Counted from the first letter of the stretch, positions 8,926-18,039 are shown. The stretch: DNA of 64,000 nucleotides from Sulfitobacter alexandrii (GCF_001886735.1 NZ_CP018076.1:2108001-2172000); one strand, 5' to 3'. Program-made: numbers and translations. Notes: generated from the letters alone by a model not told the origin.

Positions 8926-10437
8926 ATGACACTCACCCCGGCCTTCGAAGAATTTGCCACGGGTTACGGCGCGGGCGAGAACCAGATCGTCTATACCCGG
9001 CTTGCCGCCGATCTCGACACGCCCGTGTCGCTGATGCTGAAACTCACCGGCGCCTCAGAGAATGCCTTTGTCCTCGAGTCGGTGACCGGTGGCGAAGTGC
9101 GCGGGCGCTATTCGATCATCGGCATGAAGCCCGACCTGATATGGCGCTGCCGGGGCGAGACCTCGGCGCTCAACCGTGCCGCCCGCTACGATGCTGACGC
9201 GTTCGAGGACATGCCGGGCAACCCGCTGGACGTGCTGCGCGACGTCATCGCGGAAAGCCGGATCAACCTGCCCGAAGGGATGCCACAGGCAGCGGCGGGA
9301 CTGTTCGGATACCTCGGGTACGACATGATCCGGCTGGTCGAGCATCTGCCGGACGTGAACCCCGACCCGCTGGGCCTGCCCGATGCGGTGATGGTGCGCC
9401 CTTCGGTGATCGCAGTTCTGGACGGCGTCAAGGGCGAGGTCACCGTGGTCTCTCCCGCATGGGTGTCCGAGGGCCAGTCGGCGCGCGCCGCCTATGCGCA
9501 GGCCGCCGAAAGGGTCATGGACGCGGTGCGGGACATGGAACGGGCGATGCCCGCCACCTCGCGCGATCTGGGCGACGCGGACGAGGCACCGGCGCCGGTA
9601 AGCAACTTTACCCGCGACGGGTACAAGGCCGCGGTGGAAAAGGCGCGCGACTACATCGCGGCCGGCGACATCTTTCAGGTCGTGCCAAGCCAACGCTGGG
9701 CGCAGGGGTTCACCCAGGCCCCGTTCACGCTCTACCGCAGCCTGCGCCGCACCAACCCGTCGCCCTTCATGTTCTACTTCAATTTCGGCGGCTTCCACGT
9801 GGTCGGCGCGAGCCCGGAAATCCTCGTGCGGGTGTTCGACAACCAGATCACAATCCGGCCCGTCGCGGGCACCCGGCCCCGCGGGGCGACACCCGAAGAG
9901 GACCGGGCGCTGGAAGCCGATCTGCTGCTGGATGAAAAGGAGCTGGCGGAGCACCTGATGCTGCTCGATCTCGGCCGCAACGACGTGGGCCGCGTCGCCC
10001 GGGTGGGCACGGTCCGGCCGACCGAGGAATTCGTCGTCGAACGCTACAGTCACGTGATGCACATCGTCTCCAACGTGGTGGGCGAGCTGCGCGAGGATTG
10101 CGACGCCCTCGATGCCTTCTTTGCCGGAATGCCCGCCGGAACGGTATCCGGTGCGCCCAAGGTCCGCGCGATGGAGATCATCGACGAGCTCGAACCCGAG
10201 AAGCGCGGGCTCTACGGGGGCGGTGTCGGCTATTTCAGCGCCGGCGGCGACATGGACATGTGCATCGCGCTGAGGACAGCCGTCATCAAGGACGAAACGC
10301 TTTACATCCAGGCCGGCGGCGGCGTGGTCTACGACAGCGATCCGGAGGCGGAGTACATGGAAACCGTGCACAAATCCAACGCCATCCGCCGGGCGGCCGC
10401 CGATGCCGCGCGGTTCGGCGGCACGGGCAACCGGTAA
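8926..10437 (+). CDS. trpE: Anthranilate synthase component I
   Basis: Converts chorismate to anthranilate, the first committed step of tryptophan synthesis, with ammonia from TrpG (not in this window). 503 residues. The N-terminal feedback site motif is FVLESVTGG (LLES-type). The chorismate-binding domain shows IAAGDIFQVVPSQRW, PVAGTRPRGATPEED, LDLGRNDVGRV, YSHVMHIVSNV, AGTVSGAPKVRAMEII and IQAGGGVVYDSDPEAEY. The stop TAA shares its last A with the ATG of the next gene. Confidence 0.96.
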   Translation: MTLTPAFEEFATGYGAGENQIVYTRLAADLDTPVSLMLKLTGASENAFVLESVTGGEVRGRYSIIGMKPDLIWRCRGETSALNRAARYDADAFEDMPGNPLDVLRDVIAESRINLPEGMPQAAAGLFGYLGYDMIRLVEHLPDVNPDPLGLPDAVMVRPSVIAVLDGVKGEVTVVSPAWVSEGQSARAAYAQAAERVMDAVRDMERAMPATSRDLGDADEAPAPVSNFTRDGYKAAVEKARDYIAAGDIFQVVPSQRWAQGFTQAPFTLYRSLRRTNPSPFMFYFNFGGFHVVGASPEILVRVFDNQITIRPVAGTRPRGATPEEDRALEADLLLDEKELAEHLMLLDLGRNDVGRVARVGTVRPTEEFVVERYSHVMHIVSNVVGELREDCDALDAFFAGMPAGTVSGAPKVRAMEIIDELEPEKRGLYGGGVGYFSAGGDMDMCIALRTAVIKDETLYIQAGGGVVYDSDPEAEYMETVHKSNAIRRAAADAARFGGTGNR

Positions 10438-11480
10438 TGAGCGCCCCCCGCGCGCCTTTCGAGATCGCCGGGCAGACCGTCGCGCCGGGCAGCAGCCTCG
10501 GGGTGGACCTGCCCGTCTCCACCCTGCCCGACCACACGCCGGTGCACCTGTCGATCGAGGTCCATCACGGCAAGCGCCCCGGCCCCACGATGTTCGTCAG
10601 CGCCGCCGTACACGGGGACGAGGTGATCGGCGTGGAGATCCTGCGCCGCCTGCTCCGGGCGCCACAACTCAAATCCCTGCGCGGCACGCTTCTGGTAATT
10701 CCGGTCGTGAATTCCTTCGGGTTTCTCAGCCGGTCCCGCTACCTGCCCGACCGGCGCGACCTCAACCGCTGCTTTCCCGGCCATCCTTCGGGTTCGCTGG
10801 GGGCGCGACTGGCGCACATCTTTCTTCAGGACGTCGTGTTGCGCTGCGATTTCGGGATCGACCTGCACTCCGCCGCGATCCACCGCACCAACCTGCCTCA
10901 GGTGCGGGTCTCGCCCTCCGACAAGGTCACGCAGAAGATGGCGCTGGATTTCGGCGCGCCGGTCGTGCTGACATCCGGACTGCGCGACGGCTCCCTGCGC
11001 GCGGTCGCGGGCAAGCACGGCGTCCCGATCCTGCTCTACGAGGCGGGCGAAGGGCTGCGGTTCGACGAAATGGCCGTCCGCGCCGGGGTTGCGGGCATCC
11101 TCAGGGTGATGCGCGGACAGGACATGCTGCCCGCCAAGGGCATCGCGCCCGCGCGGGTCGCCCCCTATCTCTGCACGTCCTCGTACTGGCTCCGGGCCCC
11201 GGCTGGCGGCCTGCTGCGGACATTCCGCGCCGAGGGCGAGACCGTCGAGGCCGGCGATGTGCTGGCCACCGTCTCCGATCCCTTCGGCGCGGTCGAGACC
11301 GATCTGGTGGCGCCCGAACCCGGCATCCTGATCGGCCGCGCGATCCTGCCCGTGGTGAACGAGGGAGACGCGGTGTTTCATCTGGCCAAACTCGGCCCCA
11401 AGGCGGCAGAGGCCACGGTGGGCGACCTTGCCACGCAGCTCGAAAGCGACCCCCTGTTCGACGAGGACGAAATCATCTGA
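10437..11480 (+). CDS. Succinylglutamate desuccinylase/aspartoacylase family hydrolase
   Basis: 347-residue M14-like zinc hydrolase of the AstE/AspA superfamily. The zinc-binding motif is seen in FVSAAVHGDEVIG (His and Glu), and the region FLPDRRDLNRCFPG (here YLPDRRDLNRCFPG) followed by DLHSAAIHRTNLPQV is characteristic. Substrate unknown: family members cut N-acyl amino acids or small peptides. The ATG at 10437 overlaps the trpE stop by one base (TAATG), so translation is coupled. A link to tryptophan synthesis is not evident. Confidence 0.86.
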   Translation: MSAPRAPFEIAGQTVAPGSSLGVDLPVSTLPDHTPVHLSIEVHHGKRPGPTMFVSAAVHGDEVIGVEILRRLLRAPQLKSLRGTLLVIPVVNSFGFLSRSRYLPDRRDLNRCFPGHPSGSLGARLAHIFLQDVVLRCDFGIDLHSAAIHRTNLPQVRVSPSDKVTQKMALDFGAPVVLTSGLRDGSLRAVAGKHGVPILLYEAGEGLRFDEMAVRAGVAGILRVMRGQDMLPAKGIAPARVAPYLCTSSYWLRAPAGGLLRTFRAEGETVEAGDVLATVSDPFGAVETDLVAPEPGILIGRAILPVVNEGDAVFHLAKLGPKAAEATVGDLATQLESDPLFDEDEII

Positions 11481-11535
11481 TTGCACCCTCGCGATGTCGC
11501 GCTACCTGTGGCGCCGACCGTAAAGGAGCTTTCGG

Positions 11536-12036
11536 ATGATCCGTACCGCAACCTGCCTCTTGTTGCTCTGGGCCGGCGCCGCGCAGGCCGACCTCAGCCT
11601 GCGCTTTGTCGAAGGGGCGCCCAAGGACCGCTTCGTGCTGACCAACGACGGCACCTGCCCCCTGGCCGAGGCGACACTGACGCTGGATATCGGCGCCGCG
11701 CCCGCCGGACTGCTGTTCGACACCACCCCGGGCGGCGCCGGTGTGGATGTGCATCAGCCCTTCGACGTCATCGAGGGGCGCGGTGCCTTGCTGGGCGTGC
11801 CGGAGCTTGCGGACGGTGACACGGTGCTGACGCTGAACCTGGCCGGGCTGCCGCCCGAGGGGGTCGTCAGTTTCACCGTCGACGTGGACGACAGCGGCAC
11901 CGGTCGGCCCGAAACGATCACCGGCAGCGAAATCGCGGGTGCGGTGGTCACCCTCGTGCTGGGGGAAACGACGCTGGAGATGGCCTTTTCCGACCAGGCG
12001 GTCGCGGTGATCCCCATCGCGCCCTGCACCAGCTAG
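11536..12036 (+). CDS. Small secreted protein, possibly 'aggregation factor core'-like
   Basis: 166 residues with a clear signal peptide (MIRTATCLLLLWAGAAQA, cleavage after residue 18). The mature part is acidic and beta-rich, with GAPKDRFVLTNDGTCPLAEA near its start and two cysteines, one at each end, that could form a disulfide. It resembles roseobacter proteins I have seen labelled aggregation factor core, but that name is not functional evidence. An AAAGGAG Shine-Dalgarno stands 7 bases before ATG 11536. It may form a unit with the hydrolase 55 bp upstream. Confidence 0.7.
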   Translation: MIRTATCLLLLWAGAAQADLSLRFVEGAPKDRFVLTNDGTCPLAEATLTLDIGAAPAGLLFDTTPGGAGVDVHQPFDVIEGRGALLGVPELADGDTVLTLNLAGLPPEGVVSFTVDVDDSGTGRPETITGSEIAGAVVTLVLGETTLEMAFSDQAVAVIPIAPCTS

Positions 12037-12204
12037 GGGCGCCCGCTTTCGCGACCCTTCCGGGCCGGCAGTTTGCCGAACCCGCCGCCGCGCCCGCCCC
12101 ATCGGCGGATTGTATCGGTACTTGATTCCTCCCCCCGCCTGGTTGACTTGGCCCCGGCGCGGCGCGATCAAGGCGCAGTCTCGATTTGATCAAAAGGTAT
12201 CGCA

Positions 12205-13209
12205 ATGACCATCAGGCTGGGGATCAACGGGTTCGGGCGCATCGGCCGCTCGGTGCTGCGGGCGCTCATGTCGCGCGCGCCCGGCGACTTCGAAGTCGTG
12301 GCAATCAACGATCTCGCGCCGTTGGAGACGGCGGCGCATCTCTTCGAGTTCGACTCGGTCCATGGCACCTACCCCGGCACGGTGACACTGGGGACGGGCA
12401 CGATGGACGTGGGCCGTGGCCCGATCCGCGTCACGGCCGAGCCGCGGCCCGAGCGGCTGAACTGGCAGGACGTGGACATCGCGCTGGAATGTACCGGCCA
12501 CATGACGGATCCGGTCCACGCCGAGGCGCATCTGCGGAACGGCGCGGGGCGGGTGCTTATTTCGGGCCCGGCCAAGGGCGAGGCCCGGACGGTGGTCTAC
12601 GGGATCAACCACGACAGCCTCACGGCGACGGACAGGATCGTCTCGAACGGGTCGTGCACCACCAATTGCCTTGTGCCGATGGTGGATATTCTGCACCGCG
12701 CTTTCGGGATCGCACGCGGGATGATGACGACGGTCCATTGCTATACCAACTCGCAAAGCCTGACGGATGCCGCGCACGAAGATCTCTACCGCGCCCGCGC
12801 CGGGGCCTTGTCGATGGTGCCGACCTCCACCAGCGCCTCGCGCACGCTGGACCTGGTGCTGCCCCATCTTGCCGGACGTATCACCAGCCACGCCATCCGG
12901 GTGCCCACGCCGGACGTTTCATGCTGCGATCTGGTGGTGACCGTTGACCGGCCCGCCACCGTGGAGGCCGTGAACGACGCGTTTCGCGCGGCCGCGGCGC
13001 AGGGGCCGCTGAAAGGCGTCGTCGGGGTGACCGACCGCAAACTGGTGTCGAGCGATTTTCGCGGCAACCCGCATTCGGCGGTCTTTGCCACCGACCAGAC
13101 GCGCGTTCAGGACGGCACCCTGTTGCGGGTGCTGGCCTGGTACGACAATGAATGGGCGTTCTCCAACAGGATGCTGGACACGGCGGGCGTGATCGCCAGC
13201 CGCATGTAG
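12205..13209 (+). CDS. Type I glyceraldehyde-3-phosphate dehydrogenase, divergent paralogue
   Basis: 334-residue NAD(P)-dependent phosphorylating aldehyde dehydrogenase. The Rossmann start LGINGFGRIGRSVLRA, catalytic Cys151 in SNGSCTTNC, His178 in TTVHCYTN and C-terminal WYDNEWAFSNRM are all present, so it should be catalytically competent. Several usually invariant stretches differ: SGPAKG instead of SAPAK, TNSQSLTD instead of TNDQRLLD, and TSTSASRTLDLVLP instead of TSTGAAKAVG..LP. Together with its separation from pgk this suggests a second GAPDH or an erythrose-4-phosphate dehydrogenase rather than the main glycolytic enzyme. Asp after VAIN favours NAD. Confidence 0.85.
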   Translation: MTIRLGINGFGRIGRSVLRALMSRAPGDFEVVAINDLAPLETAAHLFEFDSVHGTYPGTVTLGTGTMDVGRGPIRVTAEPRPERLNWQDVDIALECTGHMTDPVHAEAHLRNGAGRVLISGPAKGEARTVVYGINHDSLTATDRIVSNGSCTTNCLVPMVDILHRAFGIARGMMTTVHCYTNSQSLTDAAHEDLYRARAGALSMVPTSTSASRTLDLVLPHLAGRITSHAIRVPTPDVSCCDLVVTVDRPATVEAVNDAFRAAAAQGPLKGVVGVTDRKLVSSDFRGNPHSAVFATDQTRVQDGTLLRVLAWYDNEWAFSNRMLDTAGVIASRM

Positions 13210-13211
13210 GG

Positions 13212-13703
13212 TCAGCCGAACCGTTCCAAGAGCTTGGCGTTGACACTGGGCGTGACGAACTTGCTCACGTCGCCCTCGAGGCGGGCAATCTCCTTGACCA
13301 GTTTGCTGGCGATCGCCTGGTGCGTCGCCTCGGCCATCAGGAAGACCGTCTCGATGCTATCGTCAAGCTGGCGGTTCATGCCGACCATCTGGTATTCGTA
13401 TTCAAAGTCGGCAACGGCGCGCAGGCCGCGCACGATGATCTGCGCGCCGACGTCGCGGGCGCAGTTGATCAGCAGGTTCTCGAACGGATGAACGACGACC
13501 TCGACCCCGGTCTCGCGGGTCAGCTGGGCACATTCGTCCTCGATCATCGCGACCCGTTCATCGAGGTCGAACAACGGCCCCTTGTCGCGGTTGATCGCCA
13601 CCCCGATCACGAGCTTGTCCACCAGCCTCGAGGCCCGGCGGATGATGTCGATGTGCCCGAGTGTGATCGGGTCGAAGGTGCCGGGATAAAGGCCGATGCG
13701 CAT
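13212..13703 (-). CDS. coaD: Phosphopantetheine adenylyltransferase
   Basis: Fourth step of coenzyme A synthesis, joining ATP and 4'-phosphopantetheine to dephospho-CoA. The N-terminal MRIGLYPGTFDPITLGHIDI contains the T/HxGH nucleotide site (His17), and the RGLRAVADFEYEYQM loop and the C-terminal IASKLVKEIA match the family. I start at ATG 13703 (163 residues); a longer frame begins 13 codons upstream without family similarity. It converges with the GAPDH gene, whose stop is only 2 bp away. Confidence 0.95.
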   Translation of the reverse strand: MRIGLYPGTFDPITLGHIDIIRRASRLVDKLVIGVAINRDKGPLFDLDERVAMIEDECAQLTRETGVEVVVHPFENLLINCARDVGAQIIVRGLRAVADFEYEYQMVGMNRQLDDSIETVFLMAEATHQAIASKLVKEIARLEGDVSKFVTPSVNAKLLERFG

Positions 13704-13804
13704 GGACTGTCCTGTGTCTGGTCTTTTCTCGCGCGCAAGCAATCATGTGCGCGCGAGAGGCGCAAGCGCTAAAGCGCCCGGTCGTCGCGGGGCGGTACGC
13801 CGCG

Positions 13805-14239
13805 TCAGTGACCCATGATCATGCCTTCGAGCGCGTTCTTCTCCATCGAAAGTTCGGTCAGCCGCGCCTTGACCACGTCACCGAGCGAGATCAGCCCGAC
13901 CAGCGCGCCGTCCTCGATGACCGGCATGTGGCGAAAACGGCCGTCCGTCATCTTCTGCAAGATCGCGTCGGCGCGTTCGTCCCTGCTGCAGGTGACGAGC
14001 TTGGTGGTCATCAGCTTGTCCACCGTCATGTCCATGCATCCAGCCCCCTGGCGGCCCAGTTCCCGCACGATGTCGCGTTCCGACAGGATGCCTCTGGGGG
14101 TCTTGCCGTCGTCGGAGATCACCAGCGTGCCGATCCGTTTCTCCGACAACATCTTCGCCGCCTCGGAAATCAGCATCGACGGCGGGCAGGTCACCACCGC
14201 ATCATCCGACTTCGACTTGAGAATTTGCGACACGAGCAT
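13805..14239 (-). CDS. CBS-pair domain protein
   Basis: 144-residue soluble protein consisting essentially of two CBS repeats (about residues 10-65 and 77-135), each with the I/V-x-x-DG-x-x-x-G-I/L-I/V-S signature: VISDDGKTPRGILSERDI and VIEDGALVGLISLGDV. Such stand-alone CBS proteins bind adenine nucleotides and act as energy sensors; no partner is visible. Two ATGs are possible: 14245 abuts GGAGG directly, whereas 14239 is six bases after it and is preferred. Confidence 0.88.
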   Translation of the reverse strand: MLVSQILKSKSDDAVVTCPPSMLISEAAKMLSEKRIGTLVISDDGKTPRGILSERDIVRELGRQGAGCMDMTVDKLMTTKLVTCSRDERADAILQKMTDGRFRHMPVIEDGALVGLISLGDVVKARLTELSMEKNALEGMIMGH

Positions 14240-14299
14240 GGCCATCCTCCCTAAAGATGCATTTCCCTAGGGTCAGCGTTGCGACAAAGCGCTGACCTG

Positions 14300-15193
14300 T
14301 CAAGCTTTTGCCTCGAGCCGGGCCAGTTCCGCGCGGATCGCCGCGCCGAACAGATCGGCAAAGCGGCTCAACCTGCGGTTGGACTGGTCGTCGGCGTGCC
14401 GGATCAGGTAAAAGGACCGTTTGAGGCTGACTTCGCGGGTCAGGATGCGCTGCACGCCGGGTGCGAACGGCAGTACGAAATCATGCACGACGCCGATCCC
14501 CCCGCCGCGCGCCACCATCTGCAACTGCACCGAGACGGAGTTGGAGGCAAGTGCCACCCGCGACAGCCCGAGGTCCGCGAGGTAGTCGAGCTCACGGTCG
14601 AAGATCATGTCGGGGATGTAGCCGACGATGCGCGACGCCCTGAGATCGGCCACGGACCGTGGCGTTCCGTGTGCCGCCAGGTAATCGGCGGAGGCCGCGA
14701 GGTGCAAATGATAGTCGCTGACCTTCTGCACGATCAGCCGCCCGGCCGAGGGCGCGGAGACGCCGATCGCCATGTCCGCCTCGCGCCGCGAAAGGTTGAA
14801 CACCCGCGGCAGGGCGACGATCTGGATGTCGACGTCGGGATGATCCCGCCCCAGCGCCGCGCAGACCTGCGGCAGCAGAAAGTTCGCGGCGCCGTCCGGT
14901 GCGCCGATGCGGATCTGGCCGCTCATCCGGTCGCTGGGCCCCGCCACGCCGGCGGATGCCAGCCGCATCGCCTGTTCCACCGCCGCCGCACGCTCCAGCA
15001 GCTGCGCGCCGGCTTCGGTCAGCGCGTAGCCTTGGGGCGACTTGACGAAAAGAACGACCTCCAGCGCTTTTTCCAGCCGCGCGACCCGGCGACCCAGCGT
15101 CGCCGGATCCAGTCTCAGCAGTTTTCCGGCACCCGAAAGGCTGCGTTCACGGGCGACCGCAAGGAACAGGCGCATGTCGTCCCAATTTTCCAA
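14300..15193 (-). CDS. LysR-type transcriptional regulator, probably of the divergent mmsA operon
   Basis: 297 residues. The N-terminal winged helix-turn-helix (about 4-63) reads WDDMRLFLAVARERSLSGAG then LLRLDPATLGRRVARLEKAL; a substrate-binding domain follows. The family's usual N-terminus requires the TTG at 15193 as start; the next ATG (15175) would remove WDD of the conserved WDDMRLFL. It is divergent from mmsA, 116 bp apart, with an inverted repeat between, the classic layout for a LysR regulator of the neighbouring catabolic operon. The inducer is unknown; a valine-degradation intermediate would be a guess. Confidence 0.86.
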   Translation of the reverse strand: MENWDDMRLFLAVARERSLSGAGKLLRLDPATLGRRVARLEKALEVVLFVKSPQGYALTEAGAQLLERAAAVEQAMRLASAGVAGPSDRMSGQIRIGAPDGAANFLLPQVCAALGRDHPDVDIQIVALPRVFNLSRREADMAIGVSAPSAGRLIVQKVSDYHLHLAASADYLAAHGTPRSVADLRASRIVGYIPDMIFDRELDYLADLGLSRVALASNSVSVQLQMVARGGGIGVVHDFVLPFAPGVQRILTREVSLKRSFYLIRHADDQSNRRLSRFADLFGAAIRAELARLEAKA

Positions 15194-15213
15194 ATGCGCC
15201 GCCCCCTGCCCTT

Positions 15214-15243
15214 ACCATTTTGCAGAAACGCAAAACCATTTTG
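15214..15243. promoter_or_regulatory. Candidate LysR operator between regulator gene and mmsA
   Basis: TTTTGC-N6-GCAAAA (15218-15235) is a perfect inverted repeat, flanked by a direct repeat ACCATTTTG at 15214-15222 and 15235-15243. A third TTTTTGCA occurs nearer mmsA at about 15267-15274. Its place 21 bp from the regulator start and about 75 bp from mmsA suits autoregulation and activation. Inferred from symmetry and position only. Confidence 0.6.
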
Positions 15244-15309
15244 AAAACTTGCCCCTTTCCCCTGCCTTTTTGCAAGACTAATCTGCCGCCAACCCAAGGG
15301 AGATCCGAT

Positions 15310-16809
15310 ATGCAAGAATTGACCCATTACCTCAACGGTGCCCATGTGAAGGGGTCGTCCGGCCGTTTCGCCGACGTGATGAACCCCGCCACCGGCGAAG
15401 TGCAGGCCAAGGTGCCGCTGGCCAGCGGCGAAGAACTGGACAAGGCGGTGGAATACGCGCAGGCCGCCCAGCCCGCGTGGGCCGCGACCAATCCCCAGCG
15501 CCGCGCGCGGGTGCTGATGAAGTTCGTGGACCTGCTGAACCGCGACATGGACAAGCTGGCCGAGGCGCTGAGCCGCGAGCACGGCAAGACCCTGCCCGAC
15601 GCCGCGGGCGACGTGCAGCGCGGGCTGGAAGTGGTGGAATACTGCATCGGCGCGCCGCAACTGCTGAAGGGTGAATACACCGACAGCGCGGGTCCGGGCA
15701 TCGACATGTACTCCATGCGCCAGCCGCTGGGCGTCACCGCGGGCATCACGCCGTTCAACTTCCCCGCCATGATCCCGATGTGGATGTTCGCCCCGGCCAT
15801 CGCCTGCGGCAACGCCTTCATCCTCAAGCCGTCCGAGCGCGACCCCTCCGTGCCGCTGATGCTGGCCGAACTGCTGGAGGAAGCGGGCCTGCCCAAGGGC
15901 ATCCTGCAGGTCGTGAACGGTGACAAGGAAGCGGTGGATGCGATCCTGCACCACGACGTGATCCAGTCGATCGGCTTCGTCGGGTCGACGCCGATCGCGG
16001 AATACATCTATGCGACGGGCTGCGCCAACGGCAAGCGGGTGCAGTGCTTCGGCGGCGCCAAGAACCACATGATCATCATGCCCGACGCCGACATGGACCA
16101 GGCCGCCGATGCGCTGGTGGGCGCGGGCTACGGTGCCGCAGGCGAACGCTGCATGGCGATCTCGGTCGCGGTCCCGGTGGGTGACGAGACCGCCGACCGC
16201 CTGATCGAGAAGCTGGTGCCACGCATCGAGAACCTCAAGATCGGGCCCTATACCGCCGGCAATGACGTCGATTACGGCCCCGTCGTGACGGCGGCTGCCA
16301 AGGCCAATATAGAACGCCTTGTACAGACCGGCATCGATCAAGGCGCGGAACTGGTCGTCGACGGGCGCAACTTCAAGCTGCAGGGCTACGAGGACGGCTA
16401 TTTCGTCGGGGCGCACCTGTTCGACCGGGCCACCAAGGACATGGACATCTACAAGCAGGAAATCTTCGGCCCCGTGCTGACTTGCGTGCGCGCCCAGTCC
16501 TACGAAGAGGCGCTGGGGCTGGCCATGGACCACGAATACGGCAACGGCACGGCGATCTTCACCCGCGACGGGGACGCCGCCCGTGACTTCGCCAACCGGA
16601 TCAACATCGGGATGGTGGGCATCAACGTGCCGATCCCGGTGCCGCTGGCCTATCACACCTTCGGCGGCTGGAAGAAATCCGTCTTCGGCGACCTGAACCA
16701 GCACGGGCCAGATGCGTTCAAGTTCTACACCCGGACCAAGACCGTGACCGCGCGCTGGCCGAGCGGGATCAAGGAGGGTGGCGAATTCTCCATCCCCGTG
16801 ATGGAATGA
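15310..16809 (+). CDS. mmsA: CoA-acylating methylmalonate-semialdehyde dehydrogenase
   Basis: Oxidises methylmalonate (and malonate) semialdehyde to propionyl- or acetyl-CoA, the end of valine degradation. 499 residues of the aldehyde dehydrogenase fold. Seen are GVTAGITPFNFPAMIPMWMF, the nucleotide loop FVGSTPIAEYIY, and catalytic Cys281 in AAGERCMAIS, the MmsA form of the motif. The ATG at 15310 follows GGGAG by 7 bases; the frame is open for 30 more codons upstream, into the regulatory region, so the longer form is rejected. Confidence 0.96.
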   Translation: MQELTHYLNGAHVKGSSGRFADVMNPATGEVQAKVPLASGEELDKAVEYAQAAQPAWAATNPQRRARVLMKFVDLLNRDMDKLAEALSREHGKTLPDAAGDVQRGLEVVEYCIGAPQLLKGEYTDSAGPGIDMYSMRQPLGVTAGITPFNFPAMIPMWMFAPAIACGNAFILKPSERDPSVPLMLAELLEEAGLPKGILQVVNGDKEAVDAILHHDVIQSIGFVGSTPIAEYIYATGCANGKRVQCFGGAKNHMIIMPDADMDQAADALVGAGYGAAGERCMAISVAVPVGDETADRLIEKLVPRIENLKIGPYTAGNDVDYGPVVTAAAKANIERLVQTGIDQGAELVVDGRNFKLQGYEDGYFVGAHLFDRATKDMDIYKQEIFGPVLTCVRAQSYEEALGLAMDHEYGNGTAIFTRDGDAARDFANRINIGMVGINVPIPVPLAYHTFGGWKKSVFGDLNQHGPDAFKFYTRTKTVTARWPSGIKEGGEFSIPVME

Positions 16810-16881
16810 TCCGGCACATGGCCTGAACACGGGCCGGGCTGCACCGCGGCCCGGCCGCCGCGTCACCGAAGGGAGGAACGG

Positions 16882-18039
16882 ATGCGCAACTTGGCAAGGA
16901 CTTTGCTGCTGGCCCTGCCGGTCGTTGCACTGACCGCCGGCGCGCCGTCAGCGCAGAACAGCGCCACCATGACGATGAACGGCGTCACCTTCTCGGTGAC
17001 GGGGGGGCAGCAGCAGACGATCAACACCATCGACGGCGGCGTCGAAGTAACACTGGACGGTCGCGTCGTCCGGCTGACCGGCACCGAGGTGAACGTGGAT
17101 GGCACCGCCTACCCCGCCCCGCAGGGCGCGCGCATCGGCATCGACCTGACGGACGGACGGCTGACGGTCACGGCCGATGGCGACGTGATCGTCGAGGAGA
17201 CGGAAATCGATGAACTGGCCCGCGCGGCCGAGGCAGGCGACACCGGCGCGATGACCACACTCGCGCTCTACCTGCTTGACGGAGTCGAGACCGAACGCGA
17301 TGTGCCCCGCGCCATCGCCCTGCTGGAGCGGGCCAGCGCGGCAGACGCCGCGCCGGCCATGCGCCTGCTCGCGTTTCTTCTGTTCGAGGGCACCGCCCTT
17401 CCCGCCGACCTGCCGCGCGCCTACGACTTGGCACTCAAGGCGGCGGAACAGGGGGACGCACCTGCGCAAAGGCTGGTGGGCATCTTCAATGCCGATGGCC
17501 TGCTCGAGGACGCCGATCCGACAGCGGCGGCACAATGGTTCGAACGCGCCGCCCGACAGGGCGATGCGGACGCGCAGAACCGGCTTGGCGAAGCCTACCG
17601 GGACGGGCGCGGGGTTGCCCCGGACCTGACCATGGCCGCGACCCTGTTCGCGCAGGCGACCGCCGCCGAGCATCAGGCCGGCACCTGCAATTATGCGCAG
17701 GCGCTCTGGGACGGGGCCGGTCTGCCGAAGGATCGCGCACGGGCTTTCCAGACGGCGCTGCAACAGGCGGGCGCCGGTGGCCGTGCATGCCAGTTGCTGC
17801 TGGCCAGGGCCAATTACGCGGGCGAAGGCACCCGGCAGGACCTGCGCATCGCCGCGCAATGGTTCTGGGATGCTGCGAACGAGGGCGACGCCGAAGCGGC
17901 GCTGCGCCTCGGTCGGATGTACGCCGAAGGCGACGGGCTGCCGCAAGACACCTTTCAGGCACGCCACTGGTTCGAGACCGCCGTTCGGCTGGGTCACCCG
18001 GACGCGGCGGCGGCGCTGGCGGCCCTGCCCGAAGACTGA
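16882..18039 (+). CDS. Secreted Sel1-repeat protein
   Basis: 385 residues with a signal peptide (about 1-25, ending APSAQ), then about 85 residues of beta-rich non-repeat sequence, then roughly seven Sel1-like (TPR-related) helical repeats to the C-terminus, for example AAQWFERAARQGDADAQNRL and AALRLGRMYAEGDGLPQD. Sel1 repeats are protein-binding scaffolds. Its place between mmsA and the acyl-CoA dehydrogenase gene is odd for an exported scaffold; GGGAGGA 6 bases before ATG 16882 argues for good translation. No enzymatic motif is seen. Confidence 0.86.
   Translation: MRNLARTLLLALPVVALTAGAPSAQNSATMTMNGVTFSVTGGQQQTINTIDGGVEVTLDGRVVRLTGTEVNVDGTAYPAPQGARIGIDLTDGRLTVTADGDVIVEETEIDELARAAEAGDTGAMTTLALYLLDGVETERDVPRAIALLERASAADAAPAMRLLAFLLFEGTALPADLPRAYDLALKAAEQGDAPAQRLVGIFNADGLLEDADPTAAAQWFERAARQGDADAQNRLGEAYRDGRGVAPDLTMAATLFAQATAAEHQAGTCNYAQALWDGAGLPKDRARAFQTALQQAGAGGRACQLLLARANYAGEGTRQDLRIAAQWFWDAANEGDAEAALRLGRMYAEGDGLPQDTFQARHWFETAVRLGHPDAAAALAALPED

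Noticed and set aside
12185..12194. TTTGATCAAA palindrome before the GAPDH gene as an FNR site
   Set aside because: FNR needs TTGAT-N4-ATCAA; here the half-sites have no spacer, and it overlaps the ribosome-binding region.
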